Source of the DNA: Pseudoduganella buxea
GTDB taxonomy: Bacteria; Pseudomonadota; Gammaproteobacteria; Burkholderiales; Burkholderiaceae_D
Reading direction: 5' to 3'
NCBI RefSeq assembly: GCF_009720835.1
Contig: NZ_WNKZ01000037.1
Location: 1 to 55,161, forward strand
Length of the DNA stretch: 55,161 nucleotides
The notes beneath the pieces are model-generated. The model was not told the DNA's origin. It saw only the letters and a list, made by a program, of their open reading frames with translations, and did not search any database. Of the stretch, positions 54,596 to 55,161 are shown piece after piece. The position numbers and the translations under genes are program-made. The first letter of the stretch is position 1. Each line of letters starts with the position of its first letter.

Positions 54596-55161
54596 GGCAG
54601 CGGCAGCAAACGGATGGTGTGCGTGAAGGGCGACGTGACGGCTACCGTGTCGGCATTGCAGACGACGCGCAGCCCGGCGGCCGGCAGGTCCAGGGAGACC
54701 GTGCGCGTGCCGACTTGCAGCGTGTCCCCTTCGAGCCGCACGGCCGGGTGGCCGCCCTGCGCCGGGGCCGCCTCGTATTCGGCGGCACTGGCCGCAAGCA
54801 GCACGGCGCCATGCCGGTCCGCCACCAGCAGGTGGTGGCGCGCGCCGCCGTCGACGAAGAAGCCGTCGTGCGCCGGCCTGACCTGCGGCGGCGCCATGAA
54901 CGCGCCACCCAGGCCGGCGAAGGCACCCGTTTCGATGCCGGCGTCGGCGCGGCCGTCCGGTCCCCACCAGGGATCGGACGCCAGCGTCGCCACGGCATCT
55001 TCCCAGCGCATCGCCTCGGGCAGCTTCAGCGCGGCCAGCGCCAGCGCGGGCGGCAGGCCGGCGGCGGCAGTCAGCGCTCCGCGCCGGAAGTGGGCCAGGC
55101 CGGCACGCCAGGCTAGCAGCTGCCCCAGAACGGCCAGCTCGCGCGTGTCGGCGGCGCGGCC
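54592..55161 (-). CDS. Uncharacterised protein, 5' end outside window
   Basis: At least 189 residues open to the window edge, ending in IRLLPLP. Upstream of an internal ATG at 55011 the same frame continues without stops (GRAADTRELAVLGQLLAWRAG), so the true start is beyond 55161. The visible part has a helical, Ala/Leu-rich stretch and then beta-rich sequence (HHLLVADRHGAVLLAA, AVRLEGDTLQVGTRTVSLDL). No recognised family or signal peptide. Its stop overlaps the vWA start by 4 bases, placing it first among the operon genes seen here. Confidence 0.65.
   Translation of the reverse strand, partial: GRAADTRELAVLGQLLAWRAGLAHFRRGALTAAAGLPPALALAALKLPEAMRWEDAVATLASDPWWGPDGRADAGIETGAFAGLGGAFMAPPQVRPAHDGFFVDGGARHHLLVADRHGAVLLAASAAEYEAAPAQGGHPAVRLEGDTLQVGTRTVSLDLPAAGLRVVCNADTVAVTSPFTHTIRLLPLP

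Overview
The window looks like chromosome of a GC-rich betaproteobacterium, most likely Oxalobacteraceae (Massilia, Duganella or Pseudoduganella type). The grounds are the gene order tpiA-secG-tRNA-Leu-nuoA to nuoN followed by a DUF2818 gene, a PEP-CTERM protein, and a large TonB-dependent carbohydrate locus. This is judgement from the sequence alone; no search was run.

Region 1 (1-19.4 kb) is housekeeping and almost all on the minus strand. Read in the direction of transcription it holds a quinone oxidoreductase, tpiA, secG, tRNA-Leu(GAG), the full 14-gene NADH dehydrogenase operon nuoABCDEFGHIJKLMN, a DUF2818 membrane gene, a NUDIX hydrolase, a secreted HExxH protein and the 5' part of ispD. 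Promoters for tpiA and tRNA-Leu, and a terminator between the tRNA and nuoA, can be read from the sequence.

Region 2 (19.4-28.7 kb) is an accessory island with visibly lower GC in parts. It carries an orphan type VI secretion cassette in the order vgrG, Tle4-like phospholipase effector, two tandem Tli4-type immunity lipoproteins, PAAR. The effector has an in-frame TAA stop where related proteins would probably have tyrosine, while both immunity genes are intact. Upstream lie a decayed partial copy of a Sel1-repeat gene, a small AT-rich gene for an exported cysteine-containing protein, a DUF4291 pseudogene and the intact Sel1 gene.

Region 3 (28.8-46 kb) has a GIN-domain exported protein followed by a polysaccharide locus that fits acetylated galacto(gluco)mannan. 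It encodes a TonB-dependent receptor, two SGNH esterases (one CE2-like), GH27 alpha-galactosidase, GH5 beta-mannanase, GH3 beta-glycosidase, a FucP-type sugar transporter, a LacI-family regulator, an AGE-family mannose isomerase, a PfkB fructokinase and a cytochrome c-fused sorbosone-type dehydrogenase. Three 19-bp operator-like palindromes lie before the receptor, transporter and regulator genes. Each sits 24-25 bp upstream of a TTGACC or TTGATC box, so the locus appears to be one regulon. The inferred path is deacetylation and degalactosylation outside the cytoplasm, backbone cutting, uptake, then mannose to fructose to fructose 6-phosphate.

Region 4 (46-55 kb) has a methyl-accepting chemotaxis protein, a PEP-CTERM protein, and a six-gene minus-strand operon, five of whose junctions are 4-nt overlaps or a 13-nt gap. 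It runs: unknown protein (cut by the window edge), zincin plus vWA-domain protein, 194-residue partner, adenylate-forming enzyme, NadR-like NMN adenylyltransferase/kinase, and a coiled-coil membrane protein with zinc ribbons. I do not recognise this combination as a named system; it is the best candidate here for an undescribed one.
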